A stretch of 38,673 nt of DNA from SIG435 sp045530725 (GTDB lineage: Bacteria > Bacillota > Clostridia > UMGS1810). How positions within the stretch are numbered: position 1 is the stretch's first letter; every line of letters begins with the position of its first letter. Below the pieces are notes generated by a model. That model was not told where the DNA came from. It did no database searches and saw only the letters and a program-made list of their open reading frames with translations. Of the stretch, positions 15,621 through 23,427 are shown one piece after another. The translations under genes were made by a program, and so were the position numbers. The DNA lies in contig JAZSCT010000064.1 in assembly GCA_045530725.1 (NCBI GenBank), positions 1 to 38,673 of the forward strand, given 5' to 3'.

Positions 15621-17915
15621 ATGGAAAATATTAATGAACTTGACTTAAAAATCAAGCAAATGGCAGAGCGTATCCGCGAACTGAGAGAAATCGTGGGATA
15701 TACTACCGAAGAAATGGCTCAAAAGACAGGTGTGTCAAAAGAGGAATACACCTTGTGCGAAAATGGCGAAAGAGACCTTAACTTCGCATTCATCTACCGT
15801 TGTGCCTCTGCACTTAAGGTCAATGTAACTGATATTATCGAAGGTTACAGTCCAAACCTTAAGTCATATACTGTTACCCGTTCAGGTGCAGGGCAGCAGG
15901 TTGCCAAGGCTCACGGTATGACATACTACAATATGGCTTATGCCTTCAAAAACCGTGTAGCAGAACCGCTTTTTGTAAAGAGCGTATATGACGAAAAGGC
16001 TGCCAAAAAGGAAATCGAACTTACAACTCACGCAGGTCAGGAATGTGACATCGTAATTGACGGTCATCTTCTTGTACAAGTAGGCGAACATCAGGAACTC
16101 TTAGGACCCGGAGACAGTATCTATTACAACTCCGACACACCTCACGGTATGATTGCTACAAACGGCACCGACTGTACATTCTATGCAATCGTTCTTAATG
16201 CCGAAGGGGTAAAGGGCGAAGACATCTCTGAAAAGAAAGATATAGAAAAGTATGTAATAGGCGAAACTCACAAGGATACAAAAGACAGAGTCTATCATAA
16301 ATACATCGACGTTGTAAAGAATGATAAAGGTACACCTACCTCTATTACATTCAAAAACACAGACAAATTCAATTTTGCCTTCGACCTTGTGGATGAAGTG
16401 GCAAAGAAAGACCCTGACAAAATGTGTATGCTTCACATTTCAAGGGATGGAGTTGAACGCCGTTTCACATTTACAGATATGAAAAAGGCTTCAAACCAAT
16501 GCGCAAACTACTTTGCTTCATTGGGTATTAAAAAAGGCGACAAGGTAATGCTTGTACTTAAACGTCACTACCAGTTCTGGTATGCGATCCTTGGTCTCAA
16601 CAAACTTGGTGCTATTGCAATCCCTGCTACAAATCAGTTGCAAGAAAAGGACTTTGAATACAGATTCAAGGCGGCAGGAGTATCAGCAATCATCTGCACA
16701 TCAGACGGTGACACAAGCAATCAGGTAGATATTGCTGCAGAAAAATGCCCGGGACTTCTCCATAAGATTATTGTAGGAGAAACAAAGGATGGCTGGAGAA
16801 ACTTCGACGAAGAATATTCAAGATTTTCCACACACTTTGACCGTACAGAAGATTCACCATGCGGCGACGACCTTATGCTTATGTTCTTCACATCAGGTAC
16901 ATCAGGATATCCTAAGATTGCGGCACATAACTATAAGTACCCATTAGGTCACTTCCACACAGCGAAATACTGGCACAATGTAGATCCTGACGGACTTCAC
17001 TTCACAAACTCCGATACAGGATGGGCTAAGTCTATGTGGGGCAAACTCTACGGTCAATGGCTTTGTGAAGCGGCAACATTTGTATATGACTTCGACAGAT
17101 TTGATGCAGCAGACATACTTCCTATGTTCGCAAAATATCATATCACAACATTCTGTGCACCACCTACAATGCTGAGAATGCTTATCAAGCAGGATATATC
17201 AAAATATGATTTGTCATCTGTAAAGCATATGACAACAGCAGGTGAAGCACTTAACCCTGAAGTATATCATCAGTTTGAAAAGGCAACAGGTCTCCAGATC
17301 CTTGAAGGTTTCGGCCAGTCAGAAAGTACAATGATTATCGGTAACCTTACAGGTGCTAAGCACAAAATCGGATCTATGGGCAAACCTGCTCCTATATATG
17401 ATGTAGAACTTATCACATCTGAAGGCAAGCCTGCCAAAGTCAGCGAAGAAGGGGAAATCGTTATCAACATTTCAAAAGGTCTCCCATGCGGTCTTGCTGT
17501 AGGATATTATGGCGATGAAGAAAAGACAAAAGAAAACTGGCACGACGGATATTATCATACAGGTGACGTGGCATGGAAAGATGAAGATGGCTTCTTCTGG
17601 TATGTAGGACGTGCTGATGATGTTATCAAGTCATCAGGATACCGTATCGGACCTTTCGAAATCGAAAGTGTTATTATGGAACTTCCGTATGTTCTGGAAT
17701 GTGGTGTGTCTGCAGTTCCCGATGAAGTGAGAGGACAGATAGTTAAAGCAAGTATCGTTCTTGTGGATGGATTTGAAGGAACAGAAGAAACAAAGAAGGA
17801 AATCCAGAATTATGTTAAGGAAAGAACTGCTCCTTATAAGTATCCGAGAATAGTTGAGTTCAAGGAATCTTTACCAAAGACCACAAGTGGAAAGATAATC
17901 AGAAGCCAACTCTAG
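15621..17915 (+). CDS. XRE-cupin-AMP-dependent acyl-CoA ligase (short/medium-chain type)
   Basis: This 764-residue fusion has an Xre-type HTH (about 10-70, AQKTGVSKEEYTLCENGERD), a cupin (about 120-195, PGDSIYYNSDTPHGM) and an adenylate-forming ligase (about 220-764). Ligase motifs are the P-loop FTSGTSGYPKIA, the hinge YHTGDVAWKDEDGFFWYVGR, SSGYRIGPFEIES and the C-terminal catalytic lysine PKTTSGKI. The hinge and A8 regions resemble the MACS/ACSM group, whose members activate short, branched or medium-chain acids. AGGAGG lies 7 nt before ATG. A T-box controls it, so it should rise when an amino acid is scarce. Substrate is unproven; isobutyrate is a hypothesis from the probable valine specifier. 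Confidence 0.9.
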   Translation: MENINELDLKIKQMAERIRELREIVGYTTEEMAQKTGVSKEEYTLCENGERDLNFAFIYRCASALKVNVTDIIEGYSPNLKSYTVTRSGAGQQVAKAHGMTYYNMAYAFKNRVAEPLFVKSVYDEKAAKKEIELTTHAGQECDIVIDGHLLVQVGEHQELLGPGDSIYYNSDTPHGMIATNGTDCTFYAIVLNAEGVKGEDISEKKDIEKYVIGETHKDTKDRVYHKYIDVVKNDKGTPTSITFKNTDKFNFAFDLVDEVAKKDPDKMCMLHISRDGVERRFTFTDMKKASNQCANYFASLGIKKGDKVMLVLKRHYQFWYAILGLNKLGAIAIPATNQLQEKDFEYRFKAAGVSAIICTSDGDTSNQVDIAAEKCPGLLHKIIVGETKDGWRNFDEEYSRFSTHFDRTEDSPCGDDLMLMFFTSGTSGYPKIAAHNYKYPLGHFHTAKYWHNVDPDGLHFTNSDTGWAKSMWGKLYGQWLCEAATFVYDFDRFDAADILPMFAKYHITTFCAPPTMLRMLIKQDISKYDLSSVKHMTTAGEALNPEVYHQFEKATGLQILEGFGQSESTMIIGNLTGAKHKIGSMGKPAPIYDVELITSEGKPAKVSEEGEIVINISKGLPCGLAVGYYGDEEKTKENWHDGYYHTGDVAWKDEDGFFWYVGRADDVIKSSGYRIGPFEIESVIMELPYVLECGVSAVPDEVRGQIVKASIVLVDGFEGTEETKKEIQNYVKERTAPYKYPRIVEFKESLPKTTSGKIIRSQL

Positions 17916-17925
17916 AAATCGTAAA

Positions 17926-18145
17926 GGAATGTAAAAATTGCCCAGATCGCAAAAAGGCATGGGGCAATAATAGAAAGCGTCATTAAATAATAAGATTTCA
18001 TCATTATTATGGTAGAAAGTATTGCACCGAAATGCAATACTTTCTTTTTTTATATGCCTTTTTACTACGAACAAGCCTCACCTCTCGGCGTATCACATAC
18101 GCCTTCGGGTTCGTGTTGTCCGTTCTGAACAATTTTTCCTATTCC
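17926..18145 (+). repeat. 3'-end structured repeat, copy D (most complete)
   Basis: The 5' arm GGAATGTAAAAATTGCCCAG and ATCG (17926-17949) is complementary, with few mismatches, to CGTTCTGAACAATTTTTCCT and ATTCC (18121-18145). Inside it, CAAAAAGGCAT (17950-17960) pairs with ATGCCTTTTT before ACTACG. The enclosed hairpins are a terminator (18015-18026 with 18033-18044) and GGCGTAT-CAC-ATACGCC (about 18088-18104). It begins 10 nt after the ligase stop. Confidence 0.85.
18015..18051 (+). terminator. terminator of the T-box ligase gene
   Basis: GAAAGTATTGCA (18015-18026) pairs with TGCAATACTTTC (18033-18044), loop CCGAAA, followed by seven T. It is the core of repeat copy D. Confidence 0.88.
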
Positions 18146-18239
18146 TTTTTATTTTGTAAATTCCATTGAACCGCAAGACGAAAAAATATTTAATTATTCG
18201 TTCTGATATTGGAAAGAAGTTTTCAATGTTATCAAAACA

Positions 18240-18269
18240 AAAATCACACCTTCCGTTATCGGAAGGTGT
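18240..18269 (-). terminator. terminator of the kinase-nucleotidyltransferase operon
   Basis: ACACCTTCCG (18246-18255) pairs with CGGAAGGTGT (18260-18269), loop TTAT. On the minus strand GATTTTTGTTTT follows. It is 15 nt after the kinase stop. Confidence 0.85.
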
Positions 18270-18283
18270 CATTAAATATCATC

Positions 18284-19357
18284 TTATAAACTGTCAATTA
18301 TCTTATTAAGCATATCCATCTTGTCTTCGATATCTTTCACAAGTTTGAACTGATTTCTCGCTCTGATAAGATTGTGAGCAGGTTTGTGAATCTTAAAGTA
18401 TGTATCTCCGTTGAGATAGTCTGTAAGGAATCTTATACCACATTCATATGTAAGAAGTTTCGCTGAGAAACCGAGAAGTTCCTTTTCTCTCGGAGTGATG
18501 TCCCTGCCCATAAACTCAAGGAATCCCTTTGCAAATGCCTCGAAGAGTTTCTCATCAAACCATACTTTATTAAGATCCTCTTCATCCTCTGCTGCAGATG
18601 ATGCACCGATTCTCATAGCATCACCGAAATCATAGAGAAGACTTCCCTGCATAACTGTATCAAGGTCGATTACACAAAGTGGCTCATGGGTCTTGTCATC
18701 AAAGAGGATATTATTTATCTTTGTGTCATTATGAGTAACTCTCAGAGGAATGCTTCCCTCTTCGATTGCATCTAGGATAACTGATGCATCCTTCGCACGT
18801 GAAAGTGCAAACTCCACTTCATCCTCTACAAAAAGAAGTCTGCCTGTTCTGTTTTCTTTTATTGCAGTTTCCAATGCTTCCACTCTCTTCACAGTATTGT
18901 GAAAATTCGGAATGGTATCAAAAAGTGTCTCTACAGGATAGTCTGTAAGCATCTGCTGAAACTCGCCAAAGCCCCTGCCTGCGTTATACATATGTACATC
19001 GTTTTCTGCTTTTTCGATGGTTTCTGAACCGTTGATAAACTTATAGACTCTATATACATGATCGTCATCACACTTCACATAACTCTGTCCGTTTCTGGTC
19101 TTTACTACAGTAAGAGTAGAACGGTCTTCGTCTCTGCCTAGAGCCTTCATCTTGCATCTGATATGCTCTGTAACATTCTCAATGTTTTTCATAAGTTCAT
19201 CAGGATTTTTGAAAATATTTGTGTTGATTCTCTGCAAAATGTAGTTCTTTGTATTCGTAATGTAAGTATCATTAATATGCCCGTTTCCATAAGTCGAAAT
19301 CTCTGAATCCAGAATGAATTCATTAAGTATGCCATTCAAATCAATTGTTTTTGACAT
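18284..19357 (-). CDS. NahK-like sugar 1-kinase (APH-fold phosphotransferase)
   Basis: This 357-residue phosphotransferase of the aminoglycoside phosphotransferase fold most resembles N-acetylhexosamine 1-kinase (NahK, about 359 residues), which makes GlcNAc/GalNAc-1-phosphate. Seen directly: the N-terminal STYGNGHINDTYI and YILQRINTNIF, the catalytic loop VTHNDTKINNILFDD (Asp in HND) and the metal motif CVIDLDTVMQGSLLYDFGD. AAGGAG is well placed before ATG. It is 104 nt downstream of a nucleotidyltransferase gene, a pairing that fits salvage of a HexNAc sugar to a nucleotide sugar. Sugar specificity is inferred. Confidence 0.8.
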   Translation of the reverse strand: MSKTIDLNGILNEFILDSEISTYGNGHINDTYITNTKNYILQRINTNIFKNPDELMKNIENVTEHIRCKMKALGRDEDRSTLTVVKTRNGQSYVKCDDDHVYRVYKFINGSETIEKAENDVHMYNAGRGFGEFQQMLTDYPVETLFDTIPNFHNTVKRVEALETAIKENRTGRLLFVEDEVEFALSRAKDASVILDAIEEGSIPLRVTHNDTKINNILFDDKTHEPLCVIDLDTVMQGSLLYDFGDAMRIGASSAAEDEEDLNKVWFDEKLFEAFAKGFLEFMGRDITPREKELLGFSAKLLTYECGIRFLTDYLNGDTYFKIHKPAHNLIRARNQFKLVKDIEDKMDMLNKIIDSL

Positions 19358-19461
19358 ATATATTTCTCCTTAAAAATTCCTTTTCAACAAGGTGACTTCC
19401 TCAAACCCTTGTATGTTATATCAAGTAAGACACAGAATGTCAATAAGGAATTTATTCTTTT

Positions 19462-20310
19462 CTAAAATGTATATTTTCCCCAATTGTAAAGGTGTGCAAT
19501 CTTTGCAAATTTCTCCTTTACCATAGGCAGATCTTCTGCATATGTGATGCCGTACCATTCATCATCTGTAGGAAGGACTTTTACCTTTTTGCCATATTTG
19601 TCCTTGATGGCATTTACTGCAGACGGAAGGAAAAATTCACTCTTTTCCTGATGGATGTTTTCGTCAAGGAAGAAGCAGAGTTCTTTGTCTATATAGTCAA
19701 ATGCGTTACTGTTTAATCCCCACATATTCATAGATACGATTGTATTCTTGGGATAATCGTTGTCAAATGGAATAGCAGTTGCTTCATTTACATCAGAAAG
19801 AAATCCATTTTCTATAGTACAGATTCCTCTTGAAACAGTTCCGTTTTCTGAAAGGGTGTTCTCAAGTTTGTAGCCTGCAAGGCAAAGATCGTCAGAATTT
19901 TTAAGATGTTTTACAACTTCTTTGTATGAATTCTGACCATAGTAGTCATCTGCATTGATGATGAAGAACTTATCCTTCACCACATTTCTTGCACACCACA
20001 CAGCGTGTCCTGTGCCCCAGGGTTTCTTTCTCACAGGGTCGAAGGTATAACCTTCGGGAAGATATGTCACATCCTGAAATACATAATCTGTATCAATCAT
20101 CTTTTCTATTCTCTTGGAGCACATTTCACGGAAATCTTTTTCGATATCCTTTCGTATAACAAACACTACTCTGTCAGCGCCTGCTTCTTTTGCATCATAC
20201 ACAGAATAGTCAAGAATCATTCTTCCCTCATTGTCAACTGTTGCAGTCTGTTTGAGCCCTCCGAAACGTGATCCCATACCTGCCGCCATTACAACTAAAT
20301 CTACTGACAT
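19462..20310 (-). CDS. sugar-1-phosphate nucleotidyltransferase
   Basis: This 282-residue enzyme has the nucleotidyltransferase signature VMAAGMGSRFGGLKQ at the N-terminus and a GTGHAVWCARNVVKDKFFIINADDYYG region carrying the metal-binding NADDYYG. It likely attaches a nucleoside monophosphate to a sugar 1-phosphate, probably the product of the neighbouring NahK-like kinase. ATG at 20310 has GGAGG 8 nt upstream; an in-frame ATG five codons earlier overlaps the RBS region. It is transcribed with the kinase and divergently from an AraC regulator. The nucleotide and sugar are not determined. Confidence 0.82.
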   Translation of the reverse strand: MSVDLVVMAAGMGSRFGGLKQTATVDNEGRMILDYSVYDAKEAGADRVVFVIRKDIEKDFREMCSKRIEKMIDTDYVFQDVTYLPEGYTFDPVRKKPWGTGHAVWCARNVVKDKFFIINADDYYGQNSYKEVVKHLKNSDDLCLAGYKLENTLSENGTVSRGICTIENGFLSDVNEATAIPFDNDYPKNTIVSMNMWGLNSNAFDYIDKELCFFLDENIHQEKSEFFLPSAVNAIKDKYGKKVKVLPTDDEWYGITYAEDLPMVKEKFAKIAHLYNWGKYTF

Positions 20311-20335
20311 ATTTATTACCTCCATATATTTATTC

Positions 20336-20364
20336 TTTACAATATAAATATTCTATGATATAAT
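20336..20364 (+). promoter_or_regulatory. promoter of the AraC gene
   Basis: TTTACA (20336-20341), a 17-bp spacer and TATAAT (20359-20364) with TG extension predict a start near 20371. It overlaps the leftward promoter of the nucleotidyltransferase gene. Confidence 0.7.
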
Positions 20365-20391
20365 TCTACCAAATCCAAAATCATATATCAA
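20363..20391 (-). promoter_or_regulatory. promoter of the nucleotidyltransferase-kinase operon
   Basis: On the minus strand TTGATA (plus 20386-20391), a 17-bp spacer and TAGAAT (plus 20363-20368) face the AraC promoter; the two -10 boxes share two bases, so polymerase cannot occupy both. Confidence 0.65.
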
Positions 20392-20439
20392 TACCCAAAT
20401 GGATAATTTTTTTAGAATTTGGCTCTTGGAGGTGAAATT

Positions 20440-21279
20440 ATGTGGAATTCATATGAAGTAAATAAGGATTTTGGTGTGACACATATCTATTCTCTGTTTG
20501 AAAGTCACTTTGACAGTTCATATTGTTTCAGCGGAGAAACACATAATTTCTGGGAATGTTTATATATTAAAAAAGGCAGAATTTCCGTATCAGGCAATGA
20601 GAGGGTATTCTCGTTGAAAGAAGGCAACCTTATATTCCACAAGCCTCTCGAACTCCATAAATTTAATGTAGAAAGTAATGAAGGTGCGGACCTTTTCATA
20701 TTTTCATTTGGAATGGAAGGAAATGTGTCTCCACATCTTAAGTACAATGTTTTTTCTCTTAATAAGGAGCAAAAAAGGATCATAGAAGAATTCACCTGCT
20801 ATATCCGAAAGGAAAACCCCTCATACCTGTCCGCTCCAAAAAAAGAATTTATGTATCTTGATGAAGGGGCAAAAAAGGGAAAATACCTTTCGATGGTTTC
20901 TCTGTTTATAGAGATGCTTATACTGAGCCTTTCTCACAACAAAAAAACCACCCTCACCGACTCGTCGCCAAATGCGGCTACATTTACAAAAGCGGTAAAC
21001 TTTATGAACAACCATATTTCCTCTCATCCATCAATTGAGGAGATTGCGGCTTTTTGTAATGTGAGTACAACGGGACTTAAAAGAATTTTCAATAAATATG
21101 CAGGGCTTGGCATTCACAAGTATTTCCTTAAGATGAAGATAAATGCGGCTATTGAACTCTTAAAAGACGGGCATACAATTAGTGAGACGGCATTTATGCT
21201 TGGGTTTTCAAATCAGGGGTATTTTTCATATGTATTTAAGAGAGAGACAGGAAAGCAACCCTCGGCTTATAAAAAGTGA
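20440..21279 (+). CDS. AraC family transcriptional regulator with cupin-like sensor
   Basis: The 279-residue protein has an N-terminal beta-barrel, cupin-like domain (FWECLYIKKGRISVSGNERVF, cited as the segment near residues 30-50) and a C-terminal double HTH. HTH 1 is SIEEIAAFCNVSTTGLKRIF and HTH 2 contains TISETAFMLGFSNQGYFSYVF, near the end. The start has GGAGG 7 nt upstream; an earlier in-frame ATG has none. It is divergent from the NahK-like kinase operon and is the obvious candidate regulator, probably responding to a sugar. Confidence 0.9.
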   Translation: MWNSYEVNKDFGVTHIYSLFESHFDSSYCFSGETHNFWECLYIKKGRISVSGNERVFSLKEGNLIFHKPLELHKFNVESNEGADLFIFSFGMEGNVSPHLKYNVFSLNKEQKRIIEEFTCYIRKENPSYLSAPKKEFMYLDEGAKKGKYLSMVSLFIEMLILSLSHNKKTTLTDSSPNAATFTKAVNFMNNHISSHPSIEEIAAFCNVSTTGLKRIFNKYAGLGIHKYFLKMKINAAIELLKDGHTISETAFMLGFSNQGYFSYVFKRETGKQPSAYKK

Positions 21280-21281
21280 AA

Positions 21282-21372
21282 ATAATCAGAATACAAAGCG
21301 AAAGACTCTGCAATTAAAATGCAGAGTCTTTCACTTTAGAATTTATATGGTTAATAGACGTATTCTGGTTAT
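21282..21372 (+). terminator. AraC-gene terminator nested in a larger inverted repeat
   Basis: GAAAGACTCTGCA (21300-21312) pairs perfectly with TGCAGAGTCTTTC (21320-21332). Outside it ATAATCAGAATAC (21282-21294) pairs with GTATTCTGGTTAT (21360-21372) with one G-U-type mismatch. The layout, an outer long-range stem enclosing a terminator hairpin directly after a stop codon, resembles the 3' repeat family, although the sequence does not. Confidence 0.7.
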
Positions 21373-21501
21373 CTACAAGTGCATAGTAGCAAATCGAAAA
21401 TCATTTTTCAACAAAAAACACTAAAACTGGCCTTTTTTATATAATTTAAGACCGATAATCTAAAGTTTTTAAAAAATTTTATCCAAATTTATCCGTAATT
21501 C

Positions 21502-21530
21502 TTGACCGAAATGTACTCTTTGTGTTATAC
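21502..21530 (+). promoter_or_regulatory. promoter of the PurF-like gene
   Basis: TTGACC (21502-21507), a 17-bp spacer and TTATAC (21525-21530) predict a start near 21537. This excludes the in-frame ATG at 21502 and supports 21565. Confidence 0.7.
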
Positions 21531-21564
21531 TTATTTTGTATTTTTTCAGAATGGAGGAAGACAA

Positions 21565-22992
21565 ATGGGCGGATTTTTTGGTGCAGTAAGCAAAAGAGAT
21601 ACCATTTCAGATGTGTTCTTCGGTACAGATTATCATTCACACCTTGGTACACGTCGTGGCGGTATGGCAGCATATGACAAAGAAGTAGGATTACAAAGAG
21701 ATATTCACAACATCCAGAATTCTCCTTTCCGTACTAAATTTGAAAAAATCTTTGACGAAATGAAAGGTAATTCAGCAATAGGTTGCATAAGCGACTTTGA
21801 CCCTCAGCCTATTCTCATTCGTTCAAAAATCGGTGCATTCGCAATATGCACAATAGGTCAGATAAACAATGCAGATGAAATTATAGAAAAGTATCTTTCA
21901 TCCCCTCACGGATATTTCAGTGCTATGTCAGGCGGTCTTGTAAACTCTACAGAGATTGTGGCATCGCTGATTTCACAGAAAGACAGTTTCGAAGAAGGCA
22001 TAAGATTTGTTCAGGAAACTGTGGAAGGTACTGCATCTATTCTTATACTCAAAGATGACGGCACACTCATTGCCGCAAGAGACAAACTTGGAAGACTCCC
22101 TGTGCTCATCGGCAAGGATGAAGATGGATATTGTGTAACATTTGAATCCTTCGCAGGAGAAAAACTCGGCTATGAGATCATACAGGAACTTGGTCCGGGA
22201 GAAACTGTGGAAATCACCGCAGACTCTCTCACACAACTTATCAAACCCGGAAAAGAAATGAAAATATGCGGGTTTCTCTGGTCATATTACGGATACCCCA
22301 CATCCACCTACGAAGGTGTCAATGTGGAAGTAATGCGAAACAGAAACGGTCAGATACTTGCTGAAACAGACAAACTGATGAAAAATGCAGAGAATATCGA
22401 CTATGTAAGTGGCGTGCCCGACTCAGGCACACCTCATGCAATCGGCTATGCCAACAAAAGCGGCATTCCCTTTGCAAGACCTTTTATAAAATACACACCT
22501 ACCTGGGCGAGAAGTTTCACACCGCCGAAACAGGCAGACAGAAATAAAATTGCCAAGATGAAACAGGTACCTGTACACGACCTTATAGTAGATAAAAATC
22601 TCCTCTTCGTAGATGACTCCATCGTAAGAGGAACTCAACTTAAGGAAACTGTTGATTTCCTTTATGACAATGGCGCAAAGGAAGTGCATATGAGATCGGC
22701 ATGTCCTCCTATTATGTACACCTGTAAATTCCTTTCTTTCTCAAGAGGAAGAAGTGATATGGAACTCATCACAAGAAGAACCATATATGAACTTGAAGGT
22801 GAAGAGGGATTTAAGCATATAGATGAATACTCTGATGCTTCTACAGAAAGAGGTAAGAAATTGAGAAAGATTATATGTGATAATCTTAACTTCACTTCTC
22901 TGGAATTTCAGTCACTTGAAGGTATTGTAAAAGCAATAGGACTTGATAGGGATAAGATCTGTACATACTGCTGGGACGGTAAAGAAATGTAA
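21565..22992 (+). CDS. PurF-like amidophosphoribosyltransferase paralogue without the catalytic cysteine
   Basis: This 475-residue protein has the two-domain PurF layout: an N-terminal Ntn-type glutaminase domain (TDYHSHLGTRRGGMA, residues 19-33) and a C-terminal phosphoribosyltransferase domain with the PRPP loop LLFVDDSIVRGTQLKE (about 350-365). True PurF begins Met-Cys-Gly and uses Cys as the glutaminase nucleophile; here the start is MGGFFGAVS, so glutamine hydrolysis by the usual mechanism is not expected. GGAGG is well placed for this ATG and no Cys-containing alternative start exists. It stands alone, away from pur genes. Role unknown. Its last codons GAA ATG TAA come from repeat copy E. 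Confidence 0.85.
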   Translation: MGGFFGAVSKRDTISDVFFGTDYHSHLGTRRGGMAAYDKEVGLQRDIHNIQNSPFRTKFEKIFDEMKGNSAIGCISDFDPQPILIRSKIGAFAICTIGQINNADEIIEKYLSSPHGYFSAMSGGLVNSTEIVASLISQKDSFEEGIRFVQETVEGTASILILKDDGTLIAARDKLGRLPVLIGKDEDGYCVTFESFAGEKLGYEIIQELGPGETVEITADSLTQLIKPGKEMKICGFLWSYYGYPTSTYEGVNVEVMRNRNGQILAETDKLMKNAENIDYVSGVPDSGTPHAIGYANKSGIPFARPFIKYTPTWARSFTPPKQADRNKIAKMKQVPVHDLIVDKNLLFVDDSIVRGTQLKETVDFLYDNGAKEVHMRSACPPIMYTCKFLSFSRGRSDMELITRRTIYELEGEEGFKHIDEYSDASTERGKKLRKIICDNLNFTSLEFQSLEGIVKAIGLDRDKICTYCWDGKEM

Positions 22993-23173
22993 AAATGTCC
23001 CGGAACGCAAAACGAAAAAGTGTTTTATTATGTTTTTTCTAATGTTGGAAACCGAATTTTTCATTCGGTTTCCTTTTTTCTTACTCGTTTTGCTTTGGAC
23101 AAACTTTCGCTCTCGTAGTACACACGTACAACTTCGGCTTAGTTTGTCCAATCCAAGTCATTTTTCCTATTTC
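22984..23173 (+). repeat. 3'-end structured repeat, copy E (with terminator)
   Basis: It begins within the final codons of the PurF-like gene with GAAATGTAAAAATGTCCCGG. The terminator core is GGAAACCGAAT (23047-23057) with ATTCGGTTTCC (23063-23073), followed by six T. GCAAAACGA pairs perfectly with TCGTTTTGC. A second hairpin, GGACAAACT to AGTTTGTCC, encloses CGTAGTACACACGTAC. The closing arm CATTTTTCCTATTTC pairs with the 5' arm. Confidence 0.85.
23047..23079 (+). terminator. terminator of the PurF-like gene
   Basis: An 11-bp perfect stem with loop TTTTC, followed by TTTTTTC, is the core of repeat copy E. A near-identical second terminator follows in copy F (23239-23265). Confidence 0.85.
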
Positions 23174-23184
23174 TTTACTATCTT

Positions 23185-23365
23185 AAATGTCCCGGAACGC
23201 AAAACGAAAAGTGTTATTTATTTTATTTTTCTTATGTTGGAAACCGAATTTTTTATTCGGTTTCCTTTTTTCTTACTCCTTTTGCTTTGGACAAACTTTC
23301 GCTCTCGTAGTACACACGTACAACTTCGGCTTAGTTTGTCCAATCCAAGCCATTTTCCCTGTTTC
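23185..23365 (+). repeat. 3'-end structured repeat, copy F (tandem duplicate of E)
   Basis: It starts 12 nt after copy E with AAATGTCCCGGAACGCAAAA and repeats E almost base for base, including the terminator (23239-23249 with 23255-23265) and the GGACAAACT/AGTTTGTCC hairpin. A third, truncated beginning (AAATGTCACAGAACAT, from about 23378) follows it directly. Confidence 0.85.
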
Positions 23366-23396
23366 TTTGTCCTCTTCAAATGTCACAGAACATAAA

Positions 23397-23422
23397 AAAG
23401 GCGGTGAAAATTCACCGCCTTT
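23397..23422. terminator. bidirectional terminator of the SulP gene
   Basis: AAAGGCGGTGAA (23397-23408) pairs with TTCACCGCCTTT (23411-23422). On the minus strand it follows the SulP stop by 5 nt and leads into TTTTTATG; it may also act on rightward transcripts. Confidence 0.75.
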
Positions 23423-23427
23423 ACTTA

